Numbered from the stretch's first letter, positions 41,507 through 53,394 are shown. The stretch: DNA of 64,000 nucleotides from Solicoccozyma terricola (GCA_001600875.1 BCLD01000020.1:370006-434005); one strand, 5' to 3'. Numbers and translations are program-made. The notes: generated from the letters alone by a model not told the origin.

Positions 41507-42492
41507 GCTTGCGGGGTGCGTCATTGCAGTTACACAGTCATTGAGATAGACTTGTTTTCCCTGGACATATGCATTAGCCAGCTGGGTGACTTCCTTAAGC
41601 CTCTCCCATTCGTCCAAGACGATCGAAGCGAGGTCGGGCGGAGGGTCGAAACGGAAGTAAATGCCCTTCTGCATACTGCCGAAACGCTTGTTAACGCTCT
41701 GATGTACCGCCTGAGAGCCCGTCCAGATGTCCTTCAGCTTCTTCGCCAGAGTCAGTCTGTTCCCTTCGAAGCAGACCAATTCCGACATGCCTGTTCCGAT
41801 GGAGACGATGCACGCGAGACTTCCATAGCCTCAGATCTGCTCGGCCTCCTCCACATCAATACTGGTGGGGTTGTTGTAGCCCAGTCCGCCGTCGAGGTAC
41901 GTGACTGTAAGGCCGTGCATGATTTCAATATCTGCAGCTGGAAAGAATGTGGTTGCGGCAGATGTGGCCCTGGCGGTCCACAATGGAGCAGTCATAGGGC
42001 GGCACGTCCGTCTGATACGTCCTCAGAAGGTCGGGAAGGCTGTCGACGTTCACCTGCTTGACCGCAACGACAGCCACTCGACATTTTGGCCGGGGCGTCT
42101 GGGTCCTTGAGCACCGTATCATCGGCGATCTTTCGGATGGCGGCCTCAAGCGTCTCAGCAGAGTATACAGGTGCGCTTGCAATGGGGTTTACCCTGTTCA
42201 GCCATGTACTTGTCTCCTCTTCAAGAACCTGCTTGGAGAGACCCTTGTACGCATCGACAGCTTCGTCGACAGACATCTTGAGGCGTCCGAGCATGAGTGC
42301 GATGAGCCCCCCGGTGGACGTACCCACAATGAGGTCGAACCACTCGCACGGTAGAGGCACCTCGTCGAGTTCCTCCAGCACCTTGATGCGAAGCATGAGG
42401 TTTTGTAGGATGTACAGTGACGCGAGTCCACGTATCCCGCCGCCGTCCAAGGTAAGGATACGCGGAGGACGGTCAGTGGCGGAAGCAATCAT
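41507..42492 (-). pseudogene. Second, broken patatin in tandem
   Basis: Starts MIASATDRPPRILTLDGGGI and keeps GTSTGG. The frame is lost in a CCCC run after KDPDAP (about 42083), shifts again near 41967 (two bases missing after SIVD), and has a TGA in place of Trp near 41834. The end, AMTHPASP, is followed by a clean donor (GTAAGT), the position of intron 1 in the intact gene. A matching acceptor (CTCTCAG) lies just before the start of the next patatin and would join in frame. With three defects it cannot give a full domain, unless two of them are sequencing errors. Confidence 0.85.
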
Positions 42493-42757
42493 CTTAGGAA
42501 GACGAGAGCCAGGTTGACCTGTGACGGACAGAGCAAGCTTTTCGAGGCTGGAACCTTTGCTGTCAGAAAACCCAGCGAAAGGTGCTGGGAACGAATGAGG
42601 ATGACAGACGGCACCGCAGCTGCAATAAAGTTACTGAGCGATCTTCAGCGAAGAGAGGAGGTTGATGCGAGGCAAAGAAAGGTTTGCTTCCGGGTGCGAG
42701 ACAGCGTTTGATTGCGTCTCCTGAATGGGAGACGTGAGGGTTTGCTGCGGCACTTAG

Positions 42758-42890
42758 AACAATGACTTAAAGAAGGCCAGGCGGAAGCTTCAACATCAAA
42801 ACGGAGACGAAGACAAGGTGCAGAGAGAACAATGAAAAGAAGGCCAAGCGGAAGCTTCAACGTAAACTGAGACGACGAAAACAATGGCAC
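42758..42890. repeat. Tandem duplication, about 70 bp x 2
   Basis: Two diverged units beginning AACAATGA..TAAAGAAGGCCA at 42758 and AACAATGAAAAGAAGGCCA at 42828; both contain GCGGAAGCTTCAAC. No coding context. Confidence 0.8.
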
Positions 42891-43221
42891 GTGGCTCTCT
42901 GAAGACGGCGGAAATGGTGGAAGATGCGGAAACAGGTTATTCGAGTACAACACGGGTGGCAGCTGAATCATCATGTCGGGAACAAAAATGTCAACGGTAT
43001 CTCAGAAATGTGGCCGAGGAACCTTTTAAGGAGGCACGTGCACAGCTCAACGATATAACTACCCGAAAACACCCTATACTCTGCAATGGCCGAACATGCT
43101 ACATAGTACATTCGAGAGGTTGTGAAACAAAGCGGTTCGGAGTGATATTACAAGAACACAGGTTTTTCCACGTCTTCTATCCATCTGAGCACGATCCTTG
43201 TCTCTCGCCATTCATGACCCT
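42891..43221. other. No recognisable gene
   Basis: Flank of the Copia element that starts at 43222. Confidence 0.45.
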
Positions 43222-43400
43222 TGTTGAGTGGCGACTCTGAGGGGCAAATTTCCTAGAACATTCTGGAGATTGCTCAGGGTTTTGATGGAGAAATCTCCAC
43301 CAATGACCTAGAATGTTCACTCCCTCCAGCTCAAGTTTATATAACAGACAGATGTAGACTAGACAGCACCACTCTACAGACACAAGCATTCTTTCTAACA
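43222..43400 (+). mobile_element. LTR-C, 5' LTR of a Copia element
   Basis: TGTTGAGTGGCG ... TTTCTAACA, 179 bp, followed by a primer site and gag. It contains TTTATATAAC as a likely TATA box. Same family as the solo LTR at 20400. Confidence 0.9.
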
Positions 43401-43413
43401 GGTTATGGGCCCA
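43401..43413 (+). other. Primer binding site, initiator-Met half-tRNA type
   Basis: GGTTATGGGCCCA immediately after the LTR; identical to the site after LTR-D at 32631. See that entry. Confidence 0.82.
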
Positions 43414-43489
43414 CGTTGCTCAATAGCCACATCGCTCTAACAACTCATAATCACGGCTAGAAACATTGATCAACGACTACAACCACACC

Positions 43490-44983
43490 ATGTCACTCGA
43501 CTCCGACAGCAGCAAGAAGATCAGTCTCTACCAGTTCGAGCCCCTCGATGAGGGCAATTATCAAGAATGGCAAACTCGGATGATCTGGAAGCTGGAGGAG
43601 CTGGAGTTGGAGAAACATATCGACCCCTTGGCAAGTCTGCCCACACAGGACGAGAAAGAAAAGTGGGCTGCTTGGTCGAAGGATGACAGGAGGGCAATGC
43701 GAACAATTGGTGGCCATCTGTCAAGCATCAATGTTGCCAAAATCGCTGAATGCAGGACAGCATTGGAGATTTGGAAACTCCTGCAGTCCGAGTATTGTAT
43801 TCAAGGCTCAATGGGNAACTTTCACATCTGGACACGNCTAAGGACCNCCACGCTACAGGAGGGTGCCGATCTCGCTACAACACANGCCTTTCTGNACGAA
43901 CATCGANAGCTGCGTTCTCAAGCAGCNGCAAATAACTGGANTGTCCCAGATGACATCCTTGCCATGTCTATCCTCTCTNGCCTCCCACNNTCTTGGTCAC
44001 CTTGGATTGAGGCAACAACGAGTCATTATCATCTGTTGGATAGACCCCTNTCTTCCAAAGACATGTNCGAAGGGATTCTTCAACGTTCTCGCACACTCTT
44101 GGTCCTCGGTGATGAAACGGAAGCGAAAAGAGACGGCGAGGGAAAGGTNATGAAGGTTCTGGGAGNCGACANTAATTCCAGCNATCGCCCNCAATGCANC
44201 CATTGCAGGNAGGTCGGCCATACACAGGCAACCTGCTGGAAACTGCATGGCCAACCAGATTGGGTCAAAGCGAAGCGGGAATGGAAACAGCAAGGTGATA
44301 AACCGGATGCCCCATACAACCTTACCAATGCTGAAGCGCAAGATGTCTGGATGGTTGCCTCTAAGGATCAAAGCAAGTCCGACACCATCTACTTCCACAC
44401 AGCCTACTACAATCACACCTCATCAAACCGCAGTCATTTCCATTCGATGGAAAAGGTGGAAGGAAGCATCAGGCCATGGTCAGATGGACCATTGGTCGCA
44501 ATAGAAGGCAGGGGCTTTGTCCTCCTGAAGAGCAATACCAGCAGCAAAACTATCCTGCTCACCAACGTCAATTACTGTCCTCGGGGTGGCCAACGCTTGT
44601 TAATCTCTCCTGGGAAGCTGGAGGAGCACGGGATCCATTGGGATCGAGTGTCAAATGGGGATGTGCGACTCCATGGGAAGAATGGAGATGTTACATTGGT
44701 GGCAAAACCAGACAGATCCAGTCCCCTACTCATCGTCCAAGCAACCAGCCAGCATTTGGCATCATCAACCTATGCCGCATTTGATGAAACTGGTATTGAG
44801 GAGGAGTACAAAGCAATGCAGTGGCATCGTCGAATGGGCCATGCCTCAAAACAGACCCTTATCACCCTGGCAGAAGCGTCTCTCATTCCCATCACTACAA
44901 AGAAACTCAAAAGGCATCGTCGACGACGTGTTGTTTGGGACATGTTCCGATCTTCAGCGAACCACTTACTTTACACACTGTGA
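43490..44983 (+). mobile_element. Copia gag, protease and pre-integrase, truncated
   Basis: One frame of nearly 500 codons from MSLDSDSSKKISLYQFEP. Gag: DEGNYQEWQTRMIWKLEELE, RTALEIWKLLQSEYCIQGS. A CCHC zinc knuckle (C..C....H....C) lies near 44195-44235. A protease-like region follows with LLTNVNYCPRGGQRLLISPG, and MQWHRRMGHASKQTL opens the pre-integrase domain. It then runs out of Copia sequence near 44950; integrase, RT and RNase H are missing. About 25 Ns fall between 43816 and 44211. The conserved DSGA protease motif is not seen. Confidence 0.88.
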
Positions 44984-45739
44984 GTCTACAGCAAGCTATT
45001 CCGCAACATCTCCGTCTAATGTGGAATGTGCCCGTTACCTTCCCAGTCCATGACCTACTTCCTCAACAAGCTCAGCTTCATCAGACCGTTGCAAACGTTC
45101 TTGGACAACGTGGAAACGGGGGGTCGCCTTGGATGCAGACGGGGAGAGGGGTTTTCCCGTTTTTTTTTGCTTCTGTCCTTCAGAGGTTCGCCCTCACGCA
45201 TGCAGAATCAGAAAGTGTCCGACAACGATCCTGCTCAGGAACGCGGTGGCGGTGGCGTCTTAGTCGTCGGTTCTTCTGCGGGTGCAAAGAAACTTCTTTC
45301 CCCGAGAGGATATCTGTACCTATGTTACCCCGGGTGTCGGAAACAGCACTAGAACTCGCGGATGCGGAAATGCGTTTCGCCACCGCGCTCTCATTGTGAT
45401 CATTCACGAATCCTCCCGGCTGTGAAGGTGACCGTGCCCCAGAGTCATGCCATTCGATCTTCCAATCGTCACCCGCTTGTATTCACGAAGAACGCTAGGG
45501 AAATTGATAAAGACAACTGATTGGCTCCTGCCAAGCGGCTATGGAGATACTAGGTACACCGAAAAAATATTCAGAAGGATCTCGCAGCGTTTCGCGCTCA
45601 GTCTTCGCATATATTATCTGAACAGTTTCCTATTTCCTCTTGTTCCTCTTAACAGGAACGGGGTTTCCAGTTGACGACCTGCCAGCCGTATTAAGCACAG
45701 CGCTTCGGAAGAAACAACGATACGTGAACTGAACCCACC
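44984..45739. other. No recognised family
   Basis: Several overlapping frames of 60-190 codons on the plus strand are open but show no domain. The 3' boundary of the Copia remnant lies here and no 3' LTR is found. Confidence 0.4.
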
Positions 45740-45850
45740 CTGATCCCGACCCTCCGCTTATTCCTGACGTCTCTATCAGTCGTTCGTATGATGGCTCTAT
45801 TGCAAGGGCCTGCGTTCTGACTGCCGCGGCTTCTGACAGTAATGATGCAA
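45740..45850 (-). repeat. R1 fragment, inverted
   Basis: Reverse complement of about 39085-39185: TGACGTCTCTATCAGTCGT, GACTCTATTGC-like block and GGCCTGCGTTC are shared. It also resembles 54960-55020. Confidence 0.7.
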
Positions 45851-46243
45851 CTCAGTTTGAGAAGAGATAACTACAGCCACAGCTCTAGCACGCTTCCCAC
45901 ATCTCGTCCTCACATTCAGAAAGTCACAGAGCCTTCCTCTGGCTTGCTTCCCAGCGAACTTTTGTGATTTCCCGAGTGGAATGGCCCCTGTGGTCGAGAA
46001 AGTGCTCGCGTTGAGAGGCTGTGAGAGAGTCGTATTTGACTGGAATGTAGAGGTGGGGGAGGTGAGTAGAGATTGAATGAGCAGGACAGGGTGGATGTTG
46101 GACCTGCTCAACTGTGCTTAGAACTTCGTCTGGAACTCCAAATCAGTGATGGTTGACGCTGATTCGGTGTGGTGGCGTGGACGCGGTTCTCCTAAGATGA
46201 GTTTAACAGCCACCAAATAAAGCGGTGACCTCCAACTCCTCCG

Positions 46244-46380
46244 TGATGTGTCCTGCCTGGAATTCCACTCGGCCAAACCCTTCAACATCTTCGATAAAAC
46301 ACACACCGAAGAACCGGAAAAATCTCCTAAGATCAAAAGCTAGAATACAACGGCTTCTCCAAAATGTGTGAACACATCTC
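46244..46380. repeat. Copy of the 3' flank of the gene at 3030-6351
   Basis: Diverged copy of 2866-3005. The coding part that should follow is not present here; instead a Copia gag fragment begins at about 46440. Confidence 0.6.
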
Positions 46381-46439
46381 TTCAATGACAATGTCCAGGT
46401 CGGTGGAGCTGGTAAGGAGTACCTCATGTGTGATAGCCG

Positions 46440-47000
46440 TGTGAGCTAGGAAGGTTGATAAAACTGTGATGGTGGCAGCAGCCATGTTTGCCGACAACGA
46501 AAATTCTGATGGTGTTTGAAATGTCGGCTTGTTGGATCTTCGGTTTGGCGAATAGCGACAGTTGCTGGTGTTGTAACCATGCACCTGATGGTTGTCACAC
46601 CATGCAGTCTCGTCCGGTCCAAACTTCCTCTTCCCCTTGTGTTTCCCCTCGCCACCTGCACTTCCCCTTAGCCACAAGAGCTGTTTCCTTCCATTCCAAT
46701 GAATCTCGGTTACTCCATTCTGTATGGATAGCATTGATGACACTGGATGAGTCCTTGGTGGTAGCGAGGTAGTATGACTGAACAAGAGCGTCGAAGGATG
46801 GGGGTGGAGACATGAGGATGGCATAGGTAAGTTCCACATCGCGTAATGTAGATCCAATGGTGACAATGGCGGAATATGCTGATTTGAGTTGTGCAAGGTG
46901 TTGTGTTGGGTCCTGGCCTTCAGGTAGATCAGTCCTCCAGATGATCTTTAAGAGTTCGCCTTGACGGGAGCCCTGAATGCCTGAGTACATCGACACCATT
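46440..47000 (-). mobile_element. Copia gag fragment (same family as 24108)
   Basis: On the minus strand MYSGIQGSRQGELLKIIWRT, RDVELTYAILMSPPPSFDAL, SSVINAIHTEWSNRDSLEW and the zinc knuckle CDNHQVHGYNTSNCRY. It needs one frame change. Better preserved than the copy at 24108. No LTR lies next to it. Confidence 0.85.
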
Positions 47001-48033
47001 AGGCCCTGCAGGGCTGCAAACGTTGTATGCAGGAGGAGACGTCACGGGGACGGCGTCTTCAGAACCTGAGGGGGTGCACTGGATAACAAGGTATGGGATG
47101 GTTCCCGATAAATTCGGAGCAGAATTCGGAATGCACGTCGCTGCTTGTTCTCGGGGGGCTTTCAATCATATGCGGCGACCAGGTGTTTGAAGACCATTAT
47201 GTCGTTAGTGATTCGATGAAGCGACAAGAGCGCACATTCGTTTGGCATAAACAACGGAGGATCCACGGGGCCATGGGGCTCAGATAGCATCCGGAATTCC
47301 CTGCCTCCCTTCCTTCCTCCCCTGCGTCGCCGTTTTGCACACCCCAACGGATTCGGAAAATCGTCATCCCCTTCGAGTCCCCGTCTCCCACCAGGTTACG
47401 TCGGCGGGAGGTTTGGGCTAGGCGGTCTATAACGCTAGATCAGTGGGTGAAAGGTTTGGAACCTGAACTAGCCTGCGTACCGTGGCTCCACTGACTCACG
47501 CTATGTTTCCAAAAGAGAGTGAATAGTCGCATCTGCCTCGAACAGCCAAACTTCGTTCCTCCTAGCCGTCCACCAACATCCATTGAAACTATACAAGCAT
47601 CCAATTCGCCTCGACAGTTTGCCCGCGACATATCCACAGGAACAACAACCCCATCCGGTTCAATGAGTACAGGGGCCCGCGCAACTGACCGGGCAATATA
47701 GCAACACATTCGACCTGAAACGGAGCTTAAATACACCAGCATGTCCCACAGCGTCCCGGGCAAGGATACTGAGACGTTTCAGCAGCTGACAGTCAATGTC
47801 ACCTCGACTGCCAGGTCGGATCATCTCATAGGTGAGCGTGGTACGGTCGCAGCCCTTCGGAGACTTGGTGATACATGTTGGACATCAGCACTCTTCGCCC
47901 GGCACCATTAGCACACATGGCTAGCACTTTCACAGCAAGGCTGCTTGCCTCCCGACACTTGGGCTTGCTTCTCTTCAAAGTTGCTGAGACAGAGGTCCAG
48001 GTAAGTGAATCCTGTAAGTTTAGTATGTCATAT
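47001..48033. other. No recognisable gene
   Basis: About 1 kb. Minus-strand frames near 47440-47763 are open but unsupported. Confidence 0.4.
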
Positions 48034-48229
48034 TGACAAATGAAATGGTTGTTCTCTCTACAAAAGCACACCTCTGGCTCGACATTCCCTGGATCTTTAT
48101 AGTCAAAGAGACAGCTAGAGGACAATGGTTGACCTGATACCGTTCCTCCGGGCAATTTGTCCGATTGTCCGGAGGAGTGTCCTACTGTCCGGAGTGATAG
48201 ACCGCTCTAAAGACACGTTTATTTCAACA
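48034..48229 (-). mobile_element. LTR-D, inverted solo copy
   Basis: The reverse complement of 32436-32630 over its whole length (196 bp), ends TGACAAAT and TTTCAACA. Flanks do not show a clear target duplication (CATAT and GTCAG). No primer site follows on the minus strand. Confidence 0.88.
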
Positions 48230-48390
48230 GGTCAGGTATAACTCTTAGTTGGGGGATTATTGCGATGGGCTGCTCATTCTGCTGTGGTACATCCACAAGT
48301 TCCCGCAGCTCGATCATCTCAAGCTCATTGTTACGATCACCTCCGACCTCATTACTTCTGTATCCAATCCTCAGGCAAGCCCTTGGATAC

Positions 48391-48721
48391 TCAGCTGTTG
48401 AATATAGACGCATCCTGTCATAGAACAATAGGCAACAGGACTCAAGATGGAAGGAAGGTTGGAAGCACGAATGTCTCAAGGACTAGTGTGAGACATAAGG
48501 AAGTGAGACAGGGAAACAATGGATCTAACTACATTCCATTGTTATAGGTCAACAACACTATTGTTGACTTAGACAGAACGTTAAACGATTTCTCTATTGT
48601 TCTAAAGCCGCTCCTGCATCTATATAGTCAGGGTAAGCGATCTAGAGATTGTCGTTGTATTGAAGTAGCACCCATATCCAATACTTTCATCTGCCTACAA
48701 CCTTTGTCGAACAACATCAGC
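48391..48721 (+). mobile_element. LTR-B solo LTR with 5-bp target duplication
   Basis: The LTR is 48396-48716 (321 bp), TGTTGAATATAGACGC ... CGAACAACA, flanked by TCAGC on both sides (48391-48395, 48717-48721). Partial copies at 11861-12026 (5' half) and 21008-21127 (3' part) confirm the family. Confidence 0.92.
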
Positions 48722-49099
48722 GGAATAGCTTATGGAAAAATTTGTGACCGGCCGGATGTCGCACAGCGGAGGACGAGTTCTATTTGAACAGCGGCTTTCA
48801 CAACCTTGAGAGCATTGAGCTGCGAAAGCTCATTCCACATCATCCTTACCATTGTGCACTAATACACATCCTTCACCGCTGCACGTATCCTTTTACGCAA
48901 CACAGAGGCGTAGCCAAACTAGGTAAGTGATTCGCGCACCCAGTGATTCGCGTCTTGTTTACTTCTCTTCCCGTCAGTGTTGTTAACCTATAATAATGGA
49001 ATGCACTGAGATCTGGGAGGTTCGTATCTGCCCACGCAGAGGGAGAGAGAACCACGAAAAGACAGCCTGTCCTTTCACACACTTCTGCGGACTTGCTGT
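48722..49099. other. No gene; isolated R1 palindrome
   Basis: Contains a palindrome variant at 49057-49075 (AAAAGACAGCCTGTCCTTT). Otherwise featureless. Confidence 0.5.
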
Positions 49100-51143
49100 A
49101 CTAGTCTGGGTGAGAAGGTCCGGTTTATTCGATCAGACAATGGCGTACAGTTTGTCAAGGGCGAGGCAAATGAGTGGTATCGCAGGAAGGGTATCATTCA
49201 TCAGCTCTCAACAATATACACGCCAGAACTCAATGGAACAATCGAACATTTTTATGCGGACTTCAAAGGAGATGATGGGAACTATGACAGTGGACTCTGG
49301 ACTAGGTCATAGTTACTGGGACTTCGCGGCAAAGTACTCTGCAACCATTTATCATGAAGATCAGCAAAGGAAACGATGGAGTTAGCTCATGGTTTAAACT
49401 CACCGGAAGACAACCCAACATCCGTTCAATATTACGATTTGGCAGCATGTGCTTTGTACATGTCCCGAAAGAAACCAGACCAAAGGCTAGCTTCGAGACG
49501 ACAAAAGCAGTAGAAGCTAGACTCCTTGGACAGGAGGAGAACGTAAGTGGATGGGTTGTGAGACTGGAAAGTACCGGACGGATAGTATGGTCTAGAGATG
49601 TCCGACTGGCAACGGGAGTCAGAACCAGAATTCTTCCAGCATCACCGCAAACCAAAACTCGATCTAGCGCGGTATCGTGCGAAATCGTGTTAGATCTCAA
49701 TGATCTCCAAGATGAGGAGGAAGAAGAACCCGAACCCAAACCAAATCGTGATAACAACGTTGCAGAAGACAACAATGAAGCTGCAGAATCTGAAAATGTG
49801 GAAGTACCGGAAACAGCACCGACTAGGATCAGACCCAAACGAATCAGGCCTGGCTGGGACTATGTCTCGGAGGAAGAGGTTCCCCCGAAGAACCTTTATC
49901 TACATCATTTGTCGATGAGCAAGGAGTCCGGCATAACCCTGTAAGGACAAGGAAACCTCCCCTTAGATTCACTGGCAGCACTTTCATGACGAGCACAGGT
50001 CCAAATGGTCGCACCGCCTATCTAGCTTCTGAAGTAGGTTGCGCGTTATCAACAGGGTTTGATAAAGAGGAGCCGAAAACACTACAAGAAGCACTAGTTG
50101 GACCGTATCGACCACAATGGAAGGCGGAAATGGACAACGAGTTAAAGAACTTGACAAGTAAAGGCACTTGGCAAGAGGTTCTGATACCGAATGACCGAAA
50201 GAAGGTGGGAGCAAAGTGGGTTCTAAAGATCAAGCGGAATGCAGATGGCATGATTGTCAAATACAAAGCAAGGCTGGTAGCCAAGGGTCATTCTCAGGTT
50301 CCTGGCATCGACTTTGAAGAAACGTATGCACCAGGTGGACGCACGACATCCTTGCGCATTCTCTTGACAATCGCGGCAACGCTAGATCTAGAGATTCATC
50401 AAGCCGACGTCGAAGGTGCGTATTTGAATGGCACGCTTGATGTCGATATCTATATGGAGTATCCAGAAGGAGTCACTCGAAAGAAAGGTTGCGATGGACT
50501 ATTACTCAAGAAGGCTTTATATGGATTAAAGCAATCAGGGCGAACCTGGTGGAGGGAGCTCAGTAACAAGTTATCAACGATTTTGAATCCGACTGGGGCC
50601 TTTACACACGACCCAAATCAAGGAAGGAGGGTCTCGTAATCATTCTGGTGTATGTGGATGATTTTGTCATAGCTGCAGAGACTAAATAAAGGCGACATCG
50701 ATAAGCGACTGGAAAAGTTCAAGACTTTCTGGAAACTTTCAGAAATGGGAAAAGTGAGTACCATCCTTGGAATGAAAGTGACTCGTGATCGCAAAAACAG
50801 GGAAGCATTTCTTACGCAACCGGCATACATCGATCGACTGCTTGAGCGATTTCCCAAGCATGCAAACTATCGAAATTGGACGGCACCTCTTGGGAAGACA
50901 ACAGTTACGGACGGTGAACCAGTGGCCTTATCACCTTATCAAGAAATTATTGGGTGTCTGCAATGGCTTGCAGGTTGCACTCGTCCGGACATCAGTTATG
51001 CCGCATCATTCCTAGCAAGACACACCGCCAATCCATTGGAAAACCACTGGGAGATGGCGCTTCGGACTGCGTCTCTGCTTTCATCGCCCCTTCAACGACA
51101 CCTTCGGCAAACAATGCATCAGCTCAATGCTAATCTGGAATGA
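49100..51143 (+). mobile_element. Copia pol remnant: integrase, RT, RNase H
   Basis: Near 49115: VRFIRSDNGVQFVKGEANEW and YTPELNGTIEHFY, the end of the integrase core. 49396-49944: RSILRFGSMCFVHVPKETRP and GWVVRLESTGRIVWSRDVRL, the C-terminal integrase region and linker. 49986-50639: RT with WVLKIKRNADGMIVKYKARL, HQADVEGAYLNGTLDVDIYM and LLKKALYGLKQSGRTWW. The catalytic YVDD is present near 50655, in another frame. 50745-51143: start of RNase H (FLTQPAYIDRLLERFPKH). Four or more frame breaks show the element is dead. Gag and both LTRs of this copy are missing. Confidence 0.93.
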
Positions 51144-51993
51144 TGAGAGAGGACCTTGCAACACGCTGGTAGCAGGACCTAAGCGGGGTGCGTTGCTGTG
51201 CCATCCCTAGCAGAGTGGCAGCTTCGTGGGATGCTCACGATCCGTTGGAGTGAGACGAGTGATTATCTGTATAACACTTGTGCCACGATAACGCTTGTGC
51301 CACGCTCCTCACGGCCAAGTAGGTTTGGTTGCTTAGTGTGATGGTCAGAGCGCCAAAGGTACCTGGCGGGATGTCCCTTTCGGAGAGCAAGCCCTAGACT
51401 CTGATTGGCTGGAGCAGTGGCGATGTCCTCTTTGAGAGCGGTGCGCCCTGTATTCCTTCTCGCAATGTTAAGCAAGTTTCAGATTGAAAAGACAGCCTGT
51501 CTTTACAACGCCTATCCGTTTTTGCCCGAGTCTTTCTGATTCGAGATTTGAAGATCCTAGCTTCACAAGTACTCATCACCACTCCGCCATACTACCAGGG
51601 CTCTCTTTCACTTGGACCTGTATCCCGGGCTCGTCTGATGAACCAGGATCGTCTCATGATGAGACGGATCGACATGAAAAAACAACCTGGTTGCCTAAGT
51701 ACGTTGCCATATAGGCAACTTAGCATGCATGCTTTTATCCACTCGCGAAGCAACAAGCTTGAACATCGCATGCCCGAAAGAGAGGACTCCCCGCAACTGC
51801 CACTGCCTGTCTTTTCAAGCTTAGATTTATCAAGGTACGACTATAAGCTTTTATTCAAGAATCACCGAAGTACAATGTTAACGAGGATAACGCTTCCCTC
51901 ACGCCCGATTGGCTGCTTTCGTTCTAACCCTAACCCTAACCCTTCATTCTTGGGCTGTCAAGGCCAGTTCTTACATAACTCGATGGTGGTTCA
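51144..51993. other. No gene; R1 palindrome and telomere-like repeat
   Basis: An R1 palindrome variant at 51487-51504, a half palindrome near 51804, and the telomere-like array at 51924-51942. No coding sequence recognised. Confidence 0.5.
51924..51942. repeat. Interstitial telomere-type repeat
   Basis: CTAACCCTAACCCTAACCC, three units of CCCTAA, the common fungal telomere repeat (TTAGGG on the other strand). It lies about 50 bp before the start of the CHAT gene. Confidence 0.85.
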
Positions 51994-53137
51994 ATGCCTT
52001 CGTTTGCAACAACGGACGACATGCGGGACTTTGTATCCACGAGGGATCGTTATCAGCGGGATCTTATGGAGCTCCTCAGTGCTAAGGGTGTTGTGTTCCC
52101 CGCCCAAAAACTCAGTTTGGATGGGCCGTTCATGGAAGTGTTCGAAGCCATAAAACAGGAGACGACTCAAGAAGAAGCGGCTTTAGCAGCCATCGCATCC
52201 GGCTATGCATTCTTCGAGTTATCCTTCATGTGGGTTGGCCATGACATTGCAAACATGGTCAAAAGAATGCAAGTCATGGCGAGGATTATCATGGATTATG
52301 GCCGAGAATTCCATCCGTTCGATCAGGAAGCCATTTGCCACGCCTTTGAATACTGTTCGGAGTATTCGGATGCATGGCTGAACACATTGCTTGCTCGAGC
52401 GAATGACGTTCCACCCGTCAAAATCCTATTCATATCAGCCGAAGCTGAGAAGTCACCTCCAATCGAGGCTTTGAGGAGAGCGATCAAGCTGAGTCGCAAC
52501 CACGATAAGATCCAACTTGTTGTGGCACCAAACTGCAGCATTGGCGAGCTGCATGCTGCCATGGTCAAACATTGTCCCCACATACTGCATTTCTCGGGAG
52601 GCGGATCCGACAAAGGTATGACTTTTTTTGAACAACAAAGGCGAAGCCGAAACACTGGATCCGCAGGCTCTTGGCAATTTTCTCAGCTTGGAAGGCCCAC
52701 GGATTGGCCTGAAGCTCGCGGTGTTCGATGCATGCGAAACAGCTGCACACGCAACGATATATGCAAACGCTGTCGGATGGGCCATCTGTATGCCAAACCA
52801 AACCTCGGAAAGGGCGGCAGAGGACTTCGCACGGGAATTCTATACCTCACTGGCAGATGGTCAAAGGATTGACCTTGCATTCAATGGCGGCAAAGTTGCA
52901 GCCGCCATGCTCAACCCCAAATTCGTACCCGTATTGGCAAGGGGGCTTCCTTCGGATTCCATTCGAAACATGGCCAGAACAATTCTTCAGCCCGACGCGA
53001 ACGAGAGGGTCTCTGATAGCCAGATCAAGGCGCAGGCAGAGGGTGCTGACCTGACAGCTTTCGCATCCGCTGGTAATGCGGAGCGTACTACCAACGAAGA
53101 ATCTTGCAGGTCAAAGCGAGAGTCGGGTGGCGTTTGA
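51994..53137 (+). pseudogene. CHAT-domain protein, one frame break
   Basis: From MPSFATTDDMRDF. Residues 1-140 are helical. Then VKILFISAEAEKSPPIEALR, IQLVVAPNCSIGELHAAM and HILHFSGGGSDKGMTF are the first half of a CHAT (caspase HetF/Tpr-like) domain. A T7 run at 52623-52629 shifts the frame. With T6 it would continue into LDPQALGNFLSLEGPRIGLK, LAVFDACETA (the catalytic Cys position), YANAVGWAICM and FAREFYTSLADGQRIDLAF. The usual SGHG histidine reads SGGG, so the dyad is broken even if the frame is sound. CHAT proteases act in cell-death and defence systems. A coding-like tail continues to about 53290. The frame shift may be a homopolymer error. Confidence 0.8.
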
Positions 53138-53394
53138 AGCCACTCATATCGATGAATTCATCTCGTAATGAGTCTTTAGCCTCGTCCGCTCATATCGCTA
53201 TTGTTGAAGCTGCAAAGGAAATTCCGTGGCTTCGGAACTTAGTGAAGAACTGGGGTTTGGGAACAACGTCACAGGAGCCCGAGAGCGTCTGACGAGGACA
53301 ACAGCTTGGTGTCTCCCATGAAGACACGCCGTCTTTTGACCAGCAGAGTCCCGCAAGTGCCTTCTGTGAATGAACAGCCTGTCTTTTTACTAAT

